Shown: in pieces, positions 60,809-61,375 of the stretch
Position numbering within the stretch: the first letter of the stretch is position 1
Layout: each line of letters opens with the position of its first letter
Assembly: GCF_007858255.1 (NCBI RefSeq)
Contig: NZ_VFEU01000029.1
Span: 1 to 61,375 of the forward strand
Origin: Pseudomonas rhodesiae
GTDB lineage: Bacteria > Pseudomonadota > Gammaproteobacteria > Pseudomonadales > Pseudomonadaceae
DNA: 61,375 nt
Reading direction: 5' to 3'
Position numbers and translations under genes: made by a program
Notes under the pieces: model-generated
What the model was told of the DNA's origin: nothing
The model's input: only the letters and a program-made list of their open reading frames with translations
Databases searched by the model: none

Positions 60809-61030
60809 TTAGGCGTGGCCGGAACTCGAACCCTTGAGCTTGGCCAAGCCTTGCTTGATGTGCCCAGCGTTTTCGCCGATCACGAATAGAGCACCACGTA
60901 CGTTTTTACCGACCTCATCCATACCTTGCTTTTCGATTTGGAGAGCCAACTCCATAAGAGCTGCTTCCAACGCGAGCTGATTCTCGTACATTCGTTCAAG
61001 CAAATCTGGAAGTGAGTATTCCCCTGTCAT
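60809..61030 (-). CDS. Small conserved Pseudomonas protein of unknown function
   Basis: A 73-residue, mostly helical protein (MTGEYSLPDLLERMYENQLA to KLKGSSSGHA). I recognise the pattern LPDLFER.Y.NQLALEAALMEL...GENAGHIKQGL from many pseudomonad genomes, where it has no known role. The ATG at 61030 was used; a GTG three codons upstream is also possible. Confidence 0.65.
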   Translation of the reverse strand: MTGEYSLPDLLERMYENQLALEAALMELALQIEKQGMDEVGKNVRGALFVIGENAGHIKQGLAKLKGSSSGHA

Positions 61031-61237
61031 GTGTGTCACCCAGCCAAAAAGGGCTAAGCATAGCAGTGGCCTAGTAAATTGGTGCTTGCTTGAAAATTGC
61101 TACGAGAATGGTCGTTCAATGCCTCGAAAGCAGTGCTGGCGGCGGTTTTGGGGAGGGCTACGCCCAATCCATCATCGGACGGATCGTTTAGCTGGCTTCC
61201 CTGCTGTCGTATGGGTTCCTAAGCTGCCTATCTCGAA

Positions 61238-61268
61238 GGGCAGCAGTCGGCCCAGAGTGTGTAAAAAC
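61238..61268. repeat. Lone MITE/IS end joined to a dispersed repeat
   Basis: GGGCAGCAGTCGGCCCAGAG runs directly into TGTGTAAAAAC. The right part equals the terminal repeat of the 56962-57129 element; the left part equals the dispersed GGCAGCAATCGGCC repeat. The rest of 61031-61375 holds no gene I can support. Confidence 0.5.
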
Positions 61269-61375
61269 ACTTTCTTATCTTGCGTGCTTCAGCCCATTGC
61301 TCCTAGGCGTGGCGATTTCCCGATTATTTACCACGATCAGCGCCGGTAACGCTTCAGAGCGCGTATGAAGCGCTT

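Larger units (their letters stand above)
36298..61375 (+). mobile_element. Second Tn7-like transposon, inserted directly after gyrB, with defence cargo
   Basis: The left boundary is inferred from TGTAGGTTCACAAAATAG at 36298, which matches the Tn7 left end TGTGGGCGGACAAAATAG at 14 of 18 bases and has the same nine-base lead before ACAAAATAG. tnsA, tnsB, tnsC and tniQ follow, reading inward. The cargo includes Gabija-like genes, a QueC/OGG cluster and a dGTPase. No reverse-oriented terminal site was seen to the right, so the element probably extends past the window. It is also possible that the last 5-7 kb belong to older insertions. The expected target duplication is GTTCG (36293-36297). Confidence 0.65.

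Noticed and set aside
61029..61349. 106-codon plus-strand frame at the right edge
   Set aside because: It runs through the repeat and lone IS end, is opposite the small conserved gene at its start, and has no domain.
36298..61375. CRISPR-associated transposon (type I-F3)
   Set aside because: The short TnsA/TnsC type recalls I-F3 elements, but no cas5/8, cas7, cas6 gene or repeat array is visible, and TniQ is long (611 residues) as in fixed-site selectors.
1..61375. tRNA or rRNA genes as attachment sites
   Set aside because: I found no cloverleaf or rRNA segment; both island borders lie next to protein genes (glmS and gyrB).

Overview
The window is chromosomal DNA of a Pseudomonas, most likely of the P. 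fluorescens group, around the replication origin. The evidence is the gene order (glmS-glmR-glmU-atpCDGAHFEBI-parBA-rsmG-mnmG / mnmE-yidC-yidD-rnpA-rpmH-oriC-dnaA-dnaN-recF-gyrB), the GC-rich codon use of this core, the REPIN-like repeat typical of P. fluorescens between glmR and glmU, and two parS sites inside recF.

Layout. (1) Positions 1-5156 hold the tns end of a Tn7-like transposon (tnsA, tnsB, tnsC and a broken tniQ/tnsD, all on the minus strand). It sits 25 bp downstream of the glmS stop codon, the classical attTn7 spacing, and continues beyond the left edge. (2) Positions 5157-36297 are the conserved origin core. It contains glmS with its DeoR-type regulator, glmU, the complete ATP synthase operon, parAB, the tRNA-modification genes mnmG and mnmE, the yidC/yidD/rnpA/rpmH cluster, oriC and the dnaA-dnaN-recF-gyrB operon. 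An ECF sigma factor / FecR / TonB-dependent siderophore receptor cassette with a Fur-box-like site lies between mnmG and mnmE. (3) From 36298, five bases after the gyrB stop codon, a second and different Tn7-like element begins. Its end closely resembles the left end of Tn7. It carries tnsA, tnsB, tnsC and a long tniQ, then cargo. Its far end was not found and may lie outside the window.

The cargo looks like a defence island. A Gabija-like pair (OLD-family ATPase-TOPRIM nuclease and UvrD-like helicase) is followed by an unusual cluster. On the plus strand this has a small Gly/Ser-tailed protein, a PfkB kinase fused to a nucleoside 2-deoxyribosyltransferase-like domain, a QueC-like ATP-pyrophosphatase and a SagB-like oxidoreductase. 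Converging on it from the minus strand are an OGG-like DNA glycosylase and a D12-class adenine methyltransferase. I do not know a named system with this composition; parts of it recall the QueC and OGG accessory genes of type IV CBASS and the QatB/QatC pair, but no CD-NTase, TGT, QatA or QatD is present. It is the best candidate here for an undescribed nucleobase-centred system. A dGTPase-type HD phosphohydrolase and a stand-alone GIY-YIG protein follow.

The last 7 kb (54-61 kb) is a patchwork: IS3-family remnants, a 168-bp MITE-like element, several copies of a short dispersed repeat, a lipoprotein, a methyl-accepting chemotaxis protein and a few small proteins of unknown function.

All family names are from reading motifs by eye. 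No database search was possible.
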